DNA of 64,000 nt, taken from positions 1 to 64,000 of the forward strand of contig NZ_JAIWHV010000001.1 in NCBI RefSeq assembly GCF_020177375.1, in the 5' to 3' direction. Shown one piece after another: positions 25,775 to 34,884 of this stretch. The notes beneath the pieces are model-generated. The model was not told where the DNA came from. It did not search any database and saw nothing but the letters and a program-made list of their open reading frames with translations. A program made the translations under genes and the position numbers. This DNA comes from Saliphagus infecundisoli (lineage in GTDB: Archaea > Halobacteriota > Halobacteria > Halobacteriales > Natrialbaceae). Positions within the stretch are counted from its first letter, which is position 1. Every line of letters begins with the position of its first letter.

Positions 25775-26642
25775 CCCGGTCGGCGGTCGCCTCGATGGCC
25801 CCCGCCAACCGGTCGTAAAACTCCGGCTCGTACTTCGTCGCCCGATCGATCGTCGGCCGGGCGTTGGTCTCGTTGACGACCGCCCGCTCGTCGGTGACCA
25901 GCAGGTCCACCCCCAAAAAGGGGATCTCCAACTCGGCGGCGACCGCCTCGGCGAGGTCGCGGAGTTCGGCGGGAAGGTCGATCCCGGTCGCCTCCGCCCC
26001 CCGGTGGACGTTGTGTTTCCACTGCCCCGCGGCCCGGGCGGGCTCTGGCAGCCGTCGCTCGACGGCGCCGACGTACTCGCCCTCCAGGACCATCACCCGG
26101 TAATCGACGGCGTCGGGGAGGTACTCCTGGACGAGAAACGACTTGTCGCCGGTCGCGTGGTAGTCGTGGACCATCGAGAGGTAGTCACAGATCCCCAGAA
26201 AGGAGTCGGCGTCGCCGGCGCGGGCGACCCCGATCCCGCGGGTCGTCGAGTTCGGTTTGACGACCACGGGCGGCTCGAACCGCTCGAACGCCTCGAGTAG
26301 TTTCCCGGGATCGACCTGGCTCGAGACGTACACCGAGTCGGGGACCGGGAGGCCGGCACGCTCGAGGCGGGCGAGCACCTCGCCTTTGTTGCGCGAGGTC
26401 ATGACGGCCTCGCGGCCGTTGAGCCAGGGGACCGAGAGCAGCGCGGTCGCGACCCCGCCCTCCATCACCCGGCCCGGAAAGACGAAGCCGGCGTCGAACT
26501 CCTCGGGCGACCAGGGCGGGTCCGCGAGGGAAGTGGTCCGCTCGCGGACGGGGACGTGACGGACCGCGATCCCCCGCTCGGCGAGGGGGTCGGCTATCCG
26601 TTCGAACGTCTCCTCACTGTTGGCGACCGCGAGCTCGAGCAT
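25761..26642 (-). CDS. RimK-type ATP-grasp ligase
   Basis: A 293-residue ATP-grasp enzyme. The N-terminal pre-ATP-grasp part ends near PWLNGREAVMTSRNKGEVL; the ATP-binding lysines and loop are in EPPVVVKPNSTTRGIGVAR, and the metal-binding end is VNETNARPTIDRA. Members add amino acids or amines to a carboxylate (RimK, LysX, MptN type). The substrate is not apparent. It is convergent with the Hsp20 gene. Confidence 0.85.
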   Translation of the reverse strand: MLELAVANSEETFERIADPLAERGIAVRHVPVRERTTSLADPPWSPEEFDAGFVFPGRVMEGGVATALLSVPWLNGREAVMTSRNKGEVLARLERAGLPVPDSVYVSSQVDPGKLLEAFERFEPPVVVKPNSTTRGIGVARAGDADSFLGICDYLSMVHDYHATGDKSFLVQEYLPDAVDYRVMVLEGEYVGAVERRLPEPARAAGQWKHNVHRGAEATGIDLPAELRDLAEAVAAELEIPFLGVDLLVTDERAVVNETNARPTIDRATKYEPEFYDRLAGAIEATADRATRR

Positions 26643-26693
26643 GTCCGAGGATCGCAGCGACGGGCCAAAAGCCCCCCGACGACTCGATCCGGG

Positions 26694-27389
26694 TCAGTCC
26701 CCCTTTCCGGTCTCCGACGTCCGGTCGTCCCCGGAGCCCTGGTCGCCGATGATGACGGTGTTCTCGACCAGCATCCGATGGCCCCGCCGGATGCGTTCGG
26801 ACAGCGCCTGGTGGGAGACGCCCATCTCCTCGGCGAGGTCGTCCATCGAGGCCTCTCGAGGGATCTCGTAGTAGCCCTTCTCGAAGGCCGAAAGCAGAGT
26901 GTCCTGTTGGCTGTCGGTCAGCCCGAACCGGCCCTGTCGGCCGTCGTTGACGTCGTAGATCGTGTGGATCTCCATCGCGAGCCCGCGCTCCTCGCAGTAG
27001 TCGTGGGTCCGCGAGAGCGCCTCCCGGCTCGGAAAGAGGATGCGGAGCGTCCAGTCGTCGCCGTTGCCCTGTGCCGACAGGATCGCGCCCTCCTCCTCGA
27101 CCAGGATCCGCACGAGGGTGTCGATCCGCGCGACCCAGTCCATTCGGTACAGTCGTTCTTCCTCGAGGTCCGCGATCCGCTCGAAGTCCTCGACGGTATC
27201 GTCCTCGGCGAGGGCCGCCTCGACGTCGCCGACGCTCGGCCCGTCGATCCAGACGTAGGGCAGCACGCGACCGTCGCCGTGGGCGACGACGCGCTCGATC
27301 TCGTACTCGAGGTCGTCGAACCGAGCCGTCGTTTCCGAAAGCGCGAACTCCTCGGCGGGGAGTCCGACTTCGACCACCGTTCCTCCCAT
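26694..27389 (-). CDS. Bat-like HTH_10 transcriptional regulator
   Basis: A 231-residue haloarchaeal regulator of the bacterioopsin-activator type. The N-terminal GAF/BAT-like region (residues about 1-155) senses an unknown signal; the C-terminal HTH_10 is LTDSQQDTLLSAFEKGYYEI then DDLAEEMGVSHQALSERIRR. Such proteins are numerous in haloarchaea and usually have individual targets. It is transcribed alone, between L10e and the ATP-grasp gene. Confidence 0.88.
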   Translation of the reverse strand: MGGTVVEVGLPAEEFALSETTARFDDLEYEIERVVAHGDGRVLPYVWIDGPSVGDVEAALAEDDTVEDFERIADLEEERLYRMDWVARIDTLVRILVEEEGAILSAQGNGDDWTLRILFPSREALSRTHDYCEERGLAMEIHTIYDVNDGRQGRFGLTDSQQDTLLSAFEKGYYEIPREASMDDLAEEMGVSHQALSERIRRGHRMLVENTVIIGDQGSGDDRTSETGKGD

Positions 27390-27499
27390 TAATGGGCGTG
27401 GTGTCCGGACGATGTACTAAGTGTTCCGACCGGTGGCGGGAGAAAGGCGACTGCCGGCGATAGCACTCGAGCGCCGATCGGCCGGGGTCGCCGGCCCGT

Positions 27500-28030
27500 T
27501 CAGGAGATCAGTTCCTGTTCGCCCTTCTCGACGACGACCCGACACGGCGGCGAGACCTTGTTGTACGCCCGCCGGAGGGCCTCCTTTGCGAACCCGGCGT
27601 CGTCGACGTCACACCAGATCGTGAAGATTCGCTCGCCCTCCTGGATCCGGGCGGCGGTGCCGACGATTTTGCCGAACGCCTGGCGCATCCCGTCGGAGAC
27701 CCGGTCGGCGCCGGCACCGGTCGCCTGCTTGTTCTCCCTGATGACGTGGTGGGGGAACTTCCGGAGGATCATCTTGTAGTTGCCCTCGCCGGCGTTTTTC
27801 AACATGTGGCGGTTGGCCGACAGCCGGGAGGCCTCGAGGCTGCCGTGGCGGATCTGGACTTCCTCCTCGGTGACGAGGCTGATCTGGACGGGGTAGTCCT
27901 CGGGGTCGGCCCCGACGTCGCCCATCTTGTGTTGTGCGATCTTCGAGCCCGGAATCCCGGTGATGTACTCCCGGCGCGTGTACGCCGGCTTGTCGATCTC
28001 CCGGTACATGGAGGCGGGTTTCTCGGCCAT
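27500..28030 (-). CDS. rpl10e: 50S ribosomal protein L10e (uL16)
   Basis: A 176-residue protein of the large ribosomal subunit, equal to eukaryotic RPL10 and bacterial L16, placed near the A-site tRNA elbow. The N-terminus [20 protein letters not shown], the loop [20 protein letters not shown] and the C-terminal [15 protein letters not shown] are diagnostic. A GCCTTTATCC box lies about 30 bp upstream of the ATG at 28030. It is transcribed alone. Confidence 0.97.
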   Translation of the reverse strand: MAEKPASMYREIDKPAYTRREYITGIPGSKIAQHKMGDVGADPEDYPVQISLVTEEEVQIRHGSLEASRLSANRHMLKNAGEGNYKMILRKFPHHVIRENKQATGAGADRVSDGMRQAFGKIVGTAARIQEGERIFTIWCDVDDAGFAKEALRRAYNKVSPPCRVVVEKGEQELIS

Positions 28031-28125
28031 GGTTGTTGGGAAAACGGACGCCTACCGCGCGGATAAAGGCTTCGAACCCCCACCGGCGCCGCCGGAGCGC
28101 CCGGAGCGGTTCGGGGCAGGTCGCT

Positions 28126-28356
28126 TCAGCTCGAGACGACGTACCGGTTGCCGGACTTCTCGACTAACTTCTCGCCCGAAAGCGAGTTCAGGACGCTCAG
28201 GATGCTCATCTTCTGCATCGCGAGGGTCTCGTTCAGGTCGTCGACTGTCGCGCCCCCGGCGGCGTCGACGTAGAGGTAGACCAGCTTCGCCTCCGGCGAC
28301 GTCAGGGTCTCGGGAAGGGGAGCGATCGTCTCGGCCTCGAGTTGCTGTTGGATCAT
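28126..28356 (-). CDS. Small winged-helix protein (76 aa)
   Basis: A 76-residue DNA-binding-like protein: LTSPEAKLVYLYVDAAGGATVDDL is helix 1-2, LAMQKMSILSVLNSLSGEKLV the recognition helix, and EKSGNRYVVSS the wing. ATG 28356 is chosen because a TTTATATT box lies 23-30 bp upstream; the frame extends a few codons further. Partners or targets are unknown. It precedes L10e, and the gap downstream of it holds the L10e promoter. Confidence 0.72.
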   Translation of the reverse strand: MIQQQLEAETIAPLPETLTSPEAKLVYLYVDAAGGATVDDLNETLAMQKMSILSVLNSLSGEKLVEKSGNRYVVSS

Positions 28357-28487
28357 ACCTCCGAAAACGGCGACATCCAATATAAATCTATGCCGCAGTC
28401 AGTTAATACGATCTAATCGATAAGGATGTGATTATATGTATATTGTGGCGTTGTAACGTGGCGGCCGCTCCGGTCGCAACGACCCGG

Positions 28488-30242
28488 CTATCGCTCGGTC
28501 CGGTCGTCGATCGAGCCGCCGTAGACGACGCCTCGCTCGGCGTCGATCGTCACCAACGCGTCCCCGGGTACGTCCGAGAGATCCGCCCCGCTTATCATCG
28601 GGACGTCCATCTCGCGGGCGACGAGGGCGGCGTAGCCGGTCATCCCGCGGGTCGCGTCGACGATGCCCGCGACCGTCGAGAGGTCGCCGTCGAACTCGTC
28701 GTCGAACCCTTCTTTCAGGAAGACGATCGAGCCGGATTCGACCCCCGAGAGGTCGCCGTCGGCGAGGTGGACGACCGGGCCGGAGACGCGGCCCTCGACG
28801 ACGACCCGGCCGGTCGCGACCGCGTCGGCGGCGACGTGGACCTTGAGCATGTTCGTCGTGTTCGCACCCTCCAGGTCGGTCATCATCCCACAGAGGACGA
28901 CGACGGTGTCGCCGCTGTCGGCCACGCCCGCGTCGAGAGCCGACTGGACCGCCTTCTCGACGACCGCGCCGGCGCCCTGGTCGGAGACCGGCGCGTACAG
29001 CGGTTGGACACCCCACGAGAGCGCGAGCCGGCGCCGTACCTCGTGGCTCGGCGTCGAGGCGACGACCGGAACCCCGGGACGATACTTCGCGGTCTTCAGG
29101 GCGGTGTACCCCGACTCGGTGGCGGCGACGACGGCATCGGCGTCGATGTCGCGGGCGAGAAAGCGCGCCGAGCGCGCCAGCGCGTCGGTCCGGGCCTCGC
29201 CCGAGGCCGGCACCCGCTGTTCTAACAGCTCTGCGTACTCGTTGGACCCTTCGACCTCGCGGACGATGCTGTCCATCGCCTCGACGACGGCGGCGGGGTG
29301 GTCGCCGACGGCCGTCTCCGCCGACAGCATCACGGCGTCGGTGCCGTCGAGGACGGCGTTGGCGACGTCGGAGGCCTCGGCTCTCGTGGGGCGGGGCGCG
29401 TGGACCATCGAGTCGAGCATCTCCGTCGCCGTGATCACCGGGACGCCGGCCTCGCGACACTGCCGGATGATCCGTTTCTGGATCATCGGGACGTCCTCCA
29501 TCGGACACTCCACGCCGAGATCGCCCCGGGCGACCATGATCCCGTAGGAGGCGTCGATCAACCCCTCCAGATTGTCGACGGCGCCCGCCCGCTCGATCTT
29601 CGCGACGATCGGGATCTCGACGCCGAGTTCCTCCAGGACCTCCTCGACCGCATAGACGTCCCCGGCGTCCCGGACGAAACTCGCCGCGACGAAGTCGACG
29701 CCCTTCTCGGCGGCCAACTCGAGATCCCGTCTGTCCGTCTCGGTGACGACGTCCAGGTCGAGATCGACCCCGGGGATGTTGACTCCCTTTCGCCCACCCA
29801 GGCTCCCCCCGCTCTCGACGCGGGCGACGACCGACTCGTCCTCGACGGCCTCGACTCTGGTCTCGATCAGCCCGTCGTCGAGCAGGATCCGGTCGCCGAC
29901 GCCGACGCCGTCGATCGACAGGGAGAGTCCGACCTCCTCCGGCGTCGCCTCCTCGCCCTCGACGAACCGTATCGTCGAGTCGGTCTCGAGGGCGACCGTC
30001 TCGCCCTCCCCGAGGGGTGCGGTCCGGACCTCCGGGCCCTGCATGTCGAGCATCACGGCGACGGGCGCGTCGATCGACTCGTCGACCTCCCGGACGGTCT
30101 CGATCAGTTCGGCGCGGTCCTCGGGGGTGCCGTGGCTCGCGTTCAGCCTCGCGACGGCCATCCCCGCCTCCGCGAGCTCTCGAACCCTCCGCCGGGAGTT
30201 CGAGGCCGGCCCGAGCGTACAGACGATCTTGGCGTTTCTCAT
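28488..30242 (-). CDS. pyk: Pyruvate kinase
   Basis: A 584-residue pyruvate kinase, the last ATP-yielding step of glycolysis. KIVCTLGPAS is the start, MLDMQGPEVRT the substrate loop, VAKIERAGAVDNLEGLIDAS the catalytic Lys/Glu region and VITATEMLDSM the signature for Mg and PEP. The last about 110 residues (VVEGRVSGPVVHLADGDL onward) are a PEP-utilising-enzyme mobile domain, the extra C-terminal domain of the longer type. Some haloarchaeal pyk genes are under TrmB control, but no clear TrmB site is seen upstream here. Confidence 0.96.
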   Translation of the reverse strand: MRNAKIVCTLGPASNSRRRVRELAEAGMAVARLNASHGTPEDRAELIETVREVDESIDAPVAVMLDMQGPEVRTAPLGEGETVALETDSTIRFVEGEEATPEEVGLSLSIDGVGVGDRILLDDGLIETRVEAVEDESVVARVESGGSLGGRKGVNIPGVDLDLDVVTETDRRDLELAAEKGVDFVAASFVRDAGDVYAVEEVLEELGVEIPIVAKIERAGAVDNLEGLIDASYGIMVARGDLGVECPMEDVPMIQKRIIRQCREAGVPVITATEMLDSMVHAPRPTRAEASDVANAVLDGTDAVMLSAETAVGDHPAAVVEAMDSIVREVEGSNEYAELLEQRVPASGEARTDALARSARFLARDIDADAVVAATESGYTALKTAKYRPGVPVVASTPSHEVRRRLALSWGVQPLYAPVSDQGAGAVVEKAVQSALDAGVADSGDTVVVLCGMMTDLEGANTTNMLKVHVAADAVATGRVVVEGRVSGPVVHLADGDLSGVESGSIVFLKEGFDDEFDGDLSTVAGIVDATRGMTGYAALVAREMDVPMISGADLSDVPGDALVTIDAERGVVYGGSIDDRTER

Positions 30243-30355
30243 GACGAGCGGTAGGCGGCTGGCCGGGAAAAAGGTGGCTGACGCCGCTTTTGGCTTTCGT
30301 TCGCACGCTCCGACGGTTTGCCAAACGTTTTGGGGCGGCGTTTTGTAGGTCGTCC

Positions 30356-30643
30356 ATGGTACGATACGCCTCCCTCGTCGAAGCCGCCGATCGCGACGTC
30401 CAGAACGCCCAGGAGCTGGCGTCGATCTGGGGCGAGATCCGGACCGAGTTCGAGGACCACCACGCCGAGCTCGTGGAGTCGTACGCGATCATGGGCGAAC
30501 ACGACTTCCTCGTGATTTTCGACGCACCCGACCGCGACGCGGCGTTCAAAGCGGCGCTGACGATGCGCCGCCACGGCCTCTCGGCCCAGACGATGGAGGT
30601 CGTCGACACCGACGACTTCGCCGACCTCGTCGGCGACATCTGA
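30356..30643 (+). CDS. GYD domain protein
   Basis: A 95-residue GYD-family protein, a ferredoxin-like alpha/beta barrel half: MVRYASLVEAADRDVQNAQE, YAIMGEHDFLVIFDAPDRDA, AALTMRRHGLSAQTMEVV. The family is widespread and its role unknown, with dimeric barrel stability proteins as nearest relatives. ATG 30356 is preferred over the upstream ATG at 30290 since the domain begins there. It is divergent from pyk. Confidence 0.82.
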   Translation: MVRYASLVEAADRDVQNAQELASIWGEIRTEFEDHHAELVESYAIMGEHDFLVIFDAPDRDAAFKAALTMRRHGLSAQTMEVVDTDDFADLVGDI

Positions 30644-30668
30644 GGACGATCTTTTCGATTCGACGGCT

Positions 30669-31451
30669 CTACCGAAGCTCCTCGAGGACGGGGATCTCAC
30701 CGATCCGCTCCTCGTCCAGACGGTCCCAGTCGATCCCCGCCGGCTTCTCGCCCGTATCCGGCCGGATCGCTCGCTCGGGTGTGACGATCAGATCTATCGA
30801 CACGTCGTGGGCCGCGGGCTCGATTCCCGCCACCAGCTGGCGCTCGTGGACCGTCGTTGCGACCAGCGTCTCGCCGTCGACGAGCCCTAGTTCCCGAGCG
30901 AGGGCGAACTCGAGGTCGCTGTAGCCCTCTCCTTTTCCGATTCGGGCGCCGGTGCGGGGCTCGCTCCCGTCGCCCCCAGTGCCATCCGCATCCTCGCTTC
31001 CGCCCGCCTCGTCCGCGTCCCCACCTTGGGCATCGACCGCGACGCTCCCCGAGACGATCAGGTCGATCGGCTCCATCGCGTCGGGGCCGACCTGGCGGCC
31101 GTACTCCCCGATTCCGGAGACGGTCGTCGCGGGATCGTACTCCTCCGGTTCCAGAGAGCGGGGATCGAGTTCGATGAAACACTCGGCCTCGCGCAGGCGG
31201 GGAACGGCCATGTAGAGCGTCTTGCCCGCTCGCAGCGCCCGCCGGCGGACGGGAAGCTGTGGCGCGTCGGGGTTGGCCTTGATCCGCTCTGCACCCTCCC
31301 ATTCGGGGGTGTCGGCCAGCCGGTCGGCGGCGTCGGCGGCACCTTCGAAGTTGGGGATCCGGCCGTGGGGCGGGAACGGGAAGCGGGCGACGCCGCGCTC
31401 CTCTAGGTCGTCCCAGACCCGCTCTCTGACCCCCTCCTTGTCGGCCCCCAT
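30669..31451 (-). CDS. 5-formyltetrahydrofolate cyclo-ligase family protein
   Basis: A 260-residue protein of the 5-FTHF cyclo-ligase (MTHFS) family. PHGRIPNFEGA, RIKANPDAPQLPVRRRAL with the substrate Arg region, then IGKGEGYSDLEFALARELGL with the conserved Gly-rich ATP loop, and ATTVHERQLV. A low-complexity insert of Gly, Asp, Glu and Ser lies at residues about 145-172, absent from most relatives. It would convert 5-formyl-THF (or an archaeal analogue) with ATP. Three bases separate it from moaB upstream, so they form an operon. Confidence 0.85.
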   Translation of the reverse strand: MGADKEGVRERVWDDLEERGVARFPFPPHGRIPNFEGAADAADRLADTPEWEGAERIKANPDAPQLPVRRRALRAGKTLYMAVPRLREAECFIELDPRSLEPEEYDPATTVSGIGEYGRQVGPDAMEPIDLIVSGSVAVDAQGGDADEAGGSEDADGTGGDGSEPRTGARIGKGEGYSDLEFALARELGLVDGETLVATTVHERQLVAGIEPAAHDVSIDLIVTPERAIRPDTGEKPAGIDWDRLDEERIGEIPVLEELR

Positions 31452-31454
31452 GGC

Positions 31455-31964
31455 TCACTCCTCGTCCTCTTCGTCCATTGCTTGCTCGACGATCGCCGGC
31501 GCTTCCGGGACGATGATCGACTCGGCGGCGAGTCTGGTCGCCGCGACGTCGTCGGGCAGACAGAAGATCGCCACCCCGTCGGAGACGCCACCCAGCGACC
31601 GGGCCCGGAGGACGCCGGTGCCGACCTCCTCGTAGCCCAGTCGGGTGAACAGCTGGGAGAACGCGGGCAACTCCTTTTCGATGAACTGGGAGACGGCCTC
31701 CAACGTGACGTCCTCGGGGCCGACGCCCGTACTGCCGGTCGTGACGACGACGTCGACGTCCTCGCGGCCGACGAGCCGGGAGACGACCGACTGGACGTTG
31801 TCGAAGCCGGGCGCGATCAGCTCCCGGGTCGCGAGTTCGTGGCCCGCCTCCTCGAACGCCGCGACGATCGCGTCGCCGGGCTCGTCGGCCGACAGCGATC
31901 TGGCCGACGACACCGTCACCACTGCCGCCCCGAGGGTCCCTTCGCCGGGCTCGTCCGTAGCCAT
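31455..31964 (-). CDS. moaB: Molybdenum cofactor biosynthesis protein MoaB
   Basis: A 169-residue MoaB/Mog-type enzyme that adenylylates molybdopterin before metal insertion. VVTTGSTGVGPEDVTLEAV is the MPT-binding signature (GGTG type), ELPAFSQLFTRLGYEEVGTG follows, and RSLGGVSDGVAIFCLPDDV closes the fold. ATG 31964 gives the usual length. It is the first gene of a two-gene unit with the folate ligase. Confidence 0.92.
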   Translation of the reverse strand: MATDEPGEGTLGAAVVTVSSARSLSADEPGDAIVAAFEEAGHELATRELIAPGFDNVQSVVSRLVGREDVDVVVTTGSTGVGPEDVTLEAVSQFIEKELPAFSQLFTRLGYEEVGTGVLRARSLGGVSDGVAIFCLPDDVAATRLAAESIIVPEAPAIVEQAMDEEDEE

Positions 31965-32078
31965 ACCCCCGCGTTCGGAACCGGCCGGGTTAAACGCCCG
32001 TGGATCGCGGCGGTCGTCCCATGTCATCTCGAATCATACCGCCGGTGGCTTCTTCGGTCCGGAGCCGGAGACGCGGAC

Positions 32079-32921
32079 ATGAGCGGAAACGACGATCCTC
32101 CGCCCACCCTCGAGCCCCGGCGGTACTACGACGAGTACGGCCGCGAGGAGTGGGACCGTCTCGAGGCGACCCTCGGCGGGCGCCTCGAACTCGAGGGGAC
32201 GACGACTACCCTGAGACGCTATCTCCCCGATTCGGGCCGAATCCTCGACGCCGGCGGCGGCGCCGGACGGTACGCCGTCTGGCTCGGCGAACGGGGGTAC
32301 GACGTGACCCTGGTGGACCTGAGCGAACGCCAGTGTGCCATTGCTCGCGAGAAGGTCCGGGAGCGCGGTCTCGACGGGCGGGTTCGCGTCCGGCGGGGCG
32401 ACCTCCGGGCGCTGCCCGTGAAAACGGATGCCTTCGACGCCGTCGTCTGTACTGGCGGCCCGCTCTCGCACGTCGTCGATGACGACGAACGGGCGACCGC
32501 GCTGGCCGAACTCCGCCGGGCGGGCCGACCCGACGCGCCCGTCTTCGTCTCCGTGATGGGCCGACTCGCCGTCCTCCAAAACCTCGTCCGGAACCCGAAG
32601 TACCACGAGGGGATGGCCGAGATCGTCCGTACCGGCTCCTACACCCGCGAGTTCGCCCTCGGGCAGACCGACGACCCCGGTTTCACGGAGTGTCACTTCT
32701 TCCGGGCCGCGGAGCTAGAGGCCGCCCTCGAGAGCGCGGGCTTCGACGTCGAGAAGCTGGTCGGGCTCGAGGGGGTCGCCGCCAACGTCGGCGAGCGTCT
32801 CGACGACGCCGAGATGGCCGAGGGCGACGAGGAGGGGGTCCGCGAGGCGGTTCGAGAACTCAGGACCGACCCGGCGGTCGTGGACTGGTCGAACCACATT
32901 CTCGCGGTCGCCCGGGTCTGA
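32079..32921 (+). CDS. Class I SAM-dependent methyltransferase
   Basis: A 280-residue methyltransferase. YYDEYGREEWDRLEA is the family N-terminus, ILDAGGGAGRYAVWLGERGY motif I, VTLVDLS the ribose acid, and DLRALPVKTDAFDAVVCTGG motif III/IV. The acceptor is unknown. ATG 32079 fits the family start; long upstream open frame is antisense to moaB and ignored. About 420 bp without a gene follow it. Confidence 0.88.
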   Translation: MSGNDDPPPTLEPRRYYDEYGREEWDRLEATLGGRLELEGTTTTLRRYLPDSGRILDAGGGAGRYAVWLGERGYDVTLVDLSERQCAIAREKVRERGLDGRVRVRRGDLRALPVKTDAFDAVVCTGGPLSHVVDDDERATALAELRRAGRPDAPVFVSVMGRLAVLQNLVRNPKYHEGMAEIVRTGSYTREFALGQTDDPGFTECHFFRAAELEAALESAGFDVEKLVGLEGVAANVGERLDDAEMAEGDEEGVREAVRELRTDPAVVDWSNHILAVARV

Positions 32922-33342
32922 CCGACGATTCCCGCGGTGGCGCCGAAAGCTCTATCTCGGGGCGGGCCGTCGCCTCCACCAGTTCGATGCGCGCCGCCCC
33001 GTAGCCGGGCCCCACGCGGGCCCACGGTCGGTCTCCCCAGTCGCAAGCCGTGGCTTCGACGACCGACTCCTCGCCACCTTTAGCAGCGTGCCGTTTGGCC
33101 ACCCGCGTTCTCCGCCGGTTCTGGAGAGAGTTCGACGACCAGCCATCCCGATGAGAGATCCCCACCCATATGTCACGCCCGAACGGCAGTCCGGCCACCG
33201 GATCGCCGATCACGACCCGCGCGACGCACAGCCCTCGACCGCGCCGTAGCCCGCCCCCTTTCGACTTCCTCGAGGCGAGCGATCGGACGACCCCGAGAGA
33301 ACCGCCACGCGACGACCCGACCATAGCGCTCGAGGAGGGACC
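32922..33342. other. Intergenic stretch without a supported gene (421 bp)
   Basis: No convincing coding region, RNA gene or repeat is seen. Short frames exist on both strands, for example a 32-codon ATG frame on the plus strand beginning at the GATGAGAGATCC near 33152, but they have no ribosome site, domain or clear codon bias. The stretch may hold remnants of a lost gene and the promoter of the following MATE gene. Confidence 0.5.
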
Positions 33343-34821
33343 GTGACCGACGCGTCGGCGGAGGGCCGATTCACCGAAGAACCGATCGCGTGGCCCCTGC
33401 TCGCGCTCGCCGGTCCGCTGACGGCGACACAGTTGCTCCAGGTCGCCTACAACCTCACGGACACGTTCTGGGTCGGCCAGGTCGGCGCCGACGCGGTGAC
33501 CGCTCTCTCCTTTTCGTGGCCGCTCATCTTCCTGCTCGTCAGCCTCGGCGCGGGGATGACCAACGCCGGAACGATCCTCGTCGCCCAGCACGCCGGCGCG
33601 GGCAACGACCACGACCTTGGGCGCGTCGCCGGCGGGACCATCGGGTTCGTCGGACTCCTCTCGGTCGCCGTCTCGATCCTCGGAGCGGTCCTCGCGCCGA
33701 TGGCACTGAGCGCGATCGGCACGACTCCCGGGACGGAGGTCCACGAACTCGCCGTCACCTACACCCGGATCATCGTCCTCGGGATGCCCTTCACCTTTGG
33801 CTTTCACGTCTTCATGGCGCTCCTTCGGGGCTGGGGCGACACGAAGACCCCGATGTACCTGATGGTTCTCGGCGTCGGAGTCAACCTCCTCCTCGACCCG
33901 TTCTTGATCCTCGGATTCACGGACAACCCCATCTTCGGCTGGACCGGTCTCCGGGGTCTCGAGGAGTCGCTGTTCGCCGCCACGGACTTCGCGGGGTTCG
34001 GCGTCGCGGGCGCCGCGGGCGCGACGGTGCTCTCGCGGGCCGTCGCCGCCGCCGTCGGTCTCTGGCTGCTGTTCGGCGACCGCGTCGGACTGAGCCTCGA
34101 GCCGGGCGACCTCGTGGCCGACCGCGAGCTGGTAACCCGACTCGTCCGGATCGGCGGGCCGGGGGCGATCGACCAGAGCACGCAGTCGGTCGCGGCCATC
34201 GTCATGACGGCGCTCGTCGCCACGGTCGGCGCGGAGGCCGTCGCCGCCTACGGCATCGGGACCCGCTTCGTCTCACTCGTCTGGCTCCCGATGGCGGCGA
34301 TGGGGATGGCCGTCGAGACGGTCGTCGGACACAACCTCGGGGGTGGGCGGCCCGATCGCGCCCGCCGGACGGTGTACGTCGCTATCGCGATCCTCGGCTC
34401 CGTCTTCCTCGTCGCGGGCGCGCTCACGGTGTGGTTCGCGCGGCCGATCGTCTACCTGTTCGTCACCGGACCGGGTGCCGAACCGATCGTCTCCCACGGC
34501 GCGACCTTCCTCCGGATCGTCGCCCCGACCTGGGCCGTCATGGCCGTCTACCACATGATGAACGGCGCGTTCTACGGTGCGGGATCGACCCGGCTGGCGA
34601 TGACGGTCGGCGTCACGACGCTGTGGGGCGCCCGCGCCGCTATCGCGCTCCTGTTGGTGGTCGTCCTCGCTCTCGGCGCCCCCGGCGCGTGGTACGCCAT
34701 CGCGCTCTCGAACGTCACCGCGGCCGTCGCGGGGACGTACGTCTTCGTCCGGGGCTACTGGCTCGGCGACGTGCTGGGGCCGGATTCGGGCCGGAATTCG
34801 GCCCACGACGCGGAGACGTGA
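33343..34821 (+). CDS. MATE family efflux transporter
   Basis: A 492-residue multidrug and toxic compound extrusion (MATE, DinF-like) protein with twelve membrane helices. QLLQVAYNLTDTFWVGQVGA is the first helix pair motif, GMTNAGTILVAQHAGAG and GTRFVSLVWLPMAAMGMAVE follow in each half. It would expel cationic compounds in exchange for Na+ or H+. GTG 33343 is the start. A second MATE gene at 49226-50707 belongs to the same family. Confidence 0.92.
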   Translation: MTDASAEGRFTEEPIAWPLLALAGPLTATQLLQVAYNLTDTFWVGQVGADAVTALSFSWPLIFLLVSLGAGMTNAGTILVAQHAGAGNDHDLGRVAGGTIGFVGLLSVAVSILGAVLAPMALSAIGTTPGTEVHELAVTYTRIIVLGMPFTFGFHVFMALLRGWGDTKTPMYLMVLGVGVNLLLDPFLILGFTDNPIFGWTGLRGLEESLFAATDFAGFGVAGAAGATVLSRAVAAAVGLWLLFGDRVGLSLEPGDLVADRELVTRLVRIGGPGAIDQSTQSVAAIVMTALVATVGAEAVAAYGIGTRFVSLVWLPMAAMGMAVETVVGHNLGGGRPDRARRTVYVAIAILGSVFLVAGALTVWFARPIVYLFVTGPGAEPIVSHGATFLRIVAPTWAVMAVYHMMNGAFYGAGSTRLAMTVGVTTLWGARAAIALLLVVVLALGAPGAWYAIALSNVTAAVAGTYVFVRGYWLGDVLGPDSGRNSAHDAET

Positions 34822-34884
34822 TCGGCTCCCGACCACGGCGCCGCGGCGCCAATCGTTTTCACCCCTCGGAGACACGACACGACC

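Noticed and set aside
28432-30639. A very long open frame (over 700 codons) overlapping pyruvate kinase in another frame, and many similar antisense frames elsewhere.
   Set aside because: Composition is Arg/Pro/Gly-rich shadow coding caused by high GC; the real genes have domain matches and acidic composition.
33100-33240. Short frames in the gap before the first MATE gene, for example MRDPHPYVTPERQSGH on the plus strand.
   Set aside because: No ribosome site, promoter spacing or domain supports them.
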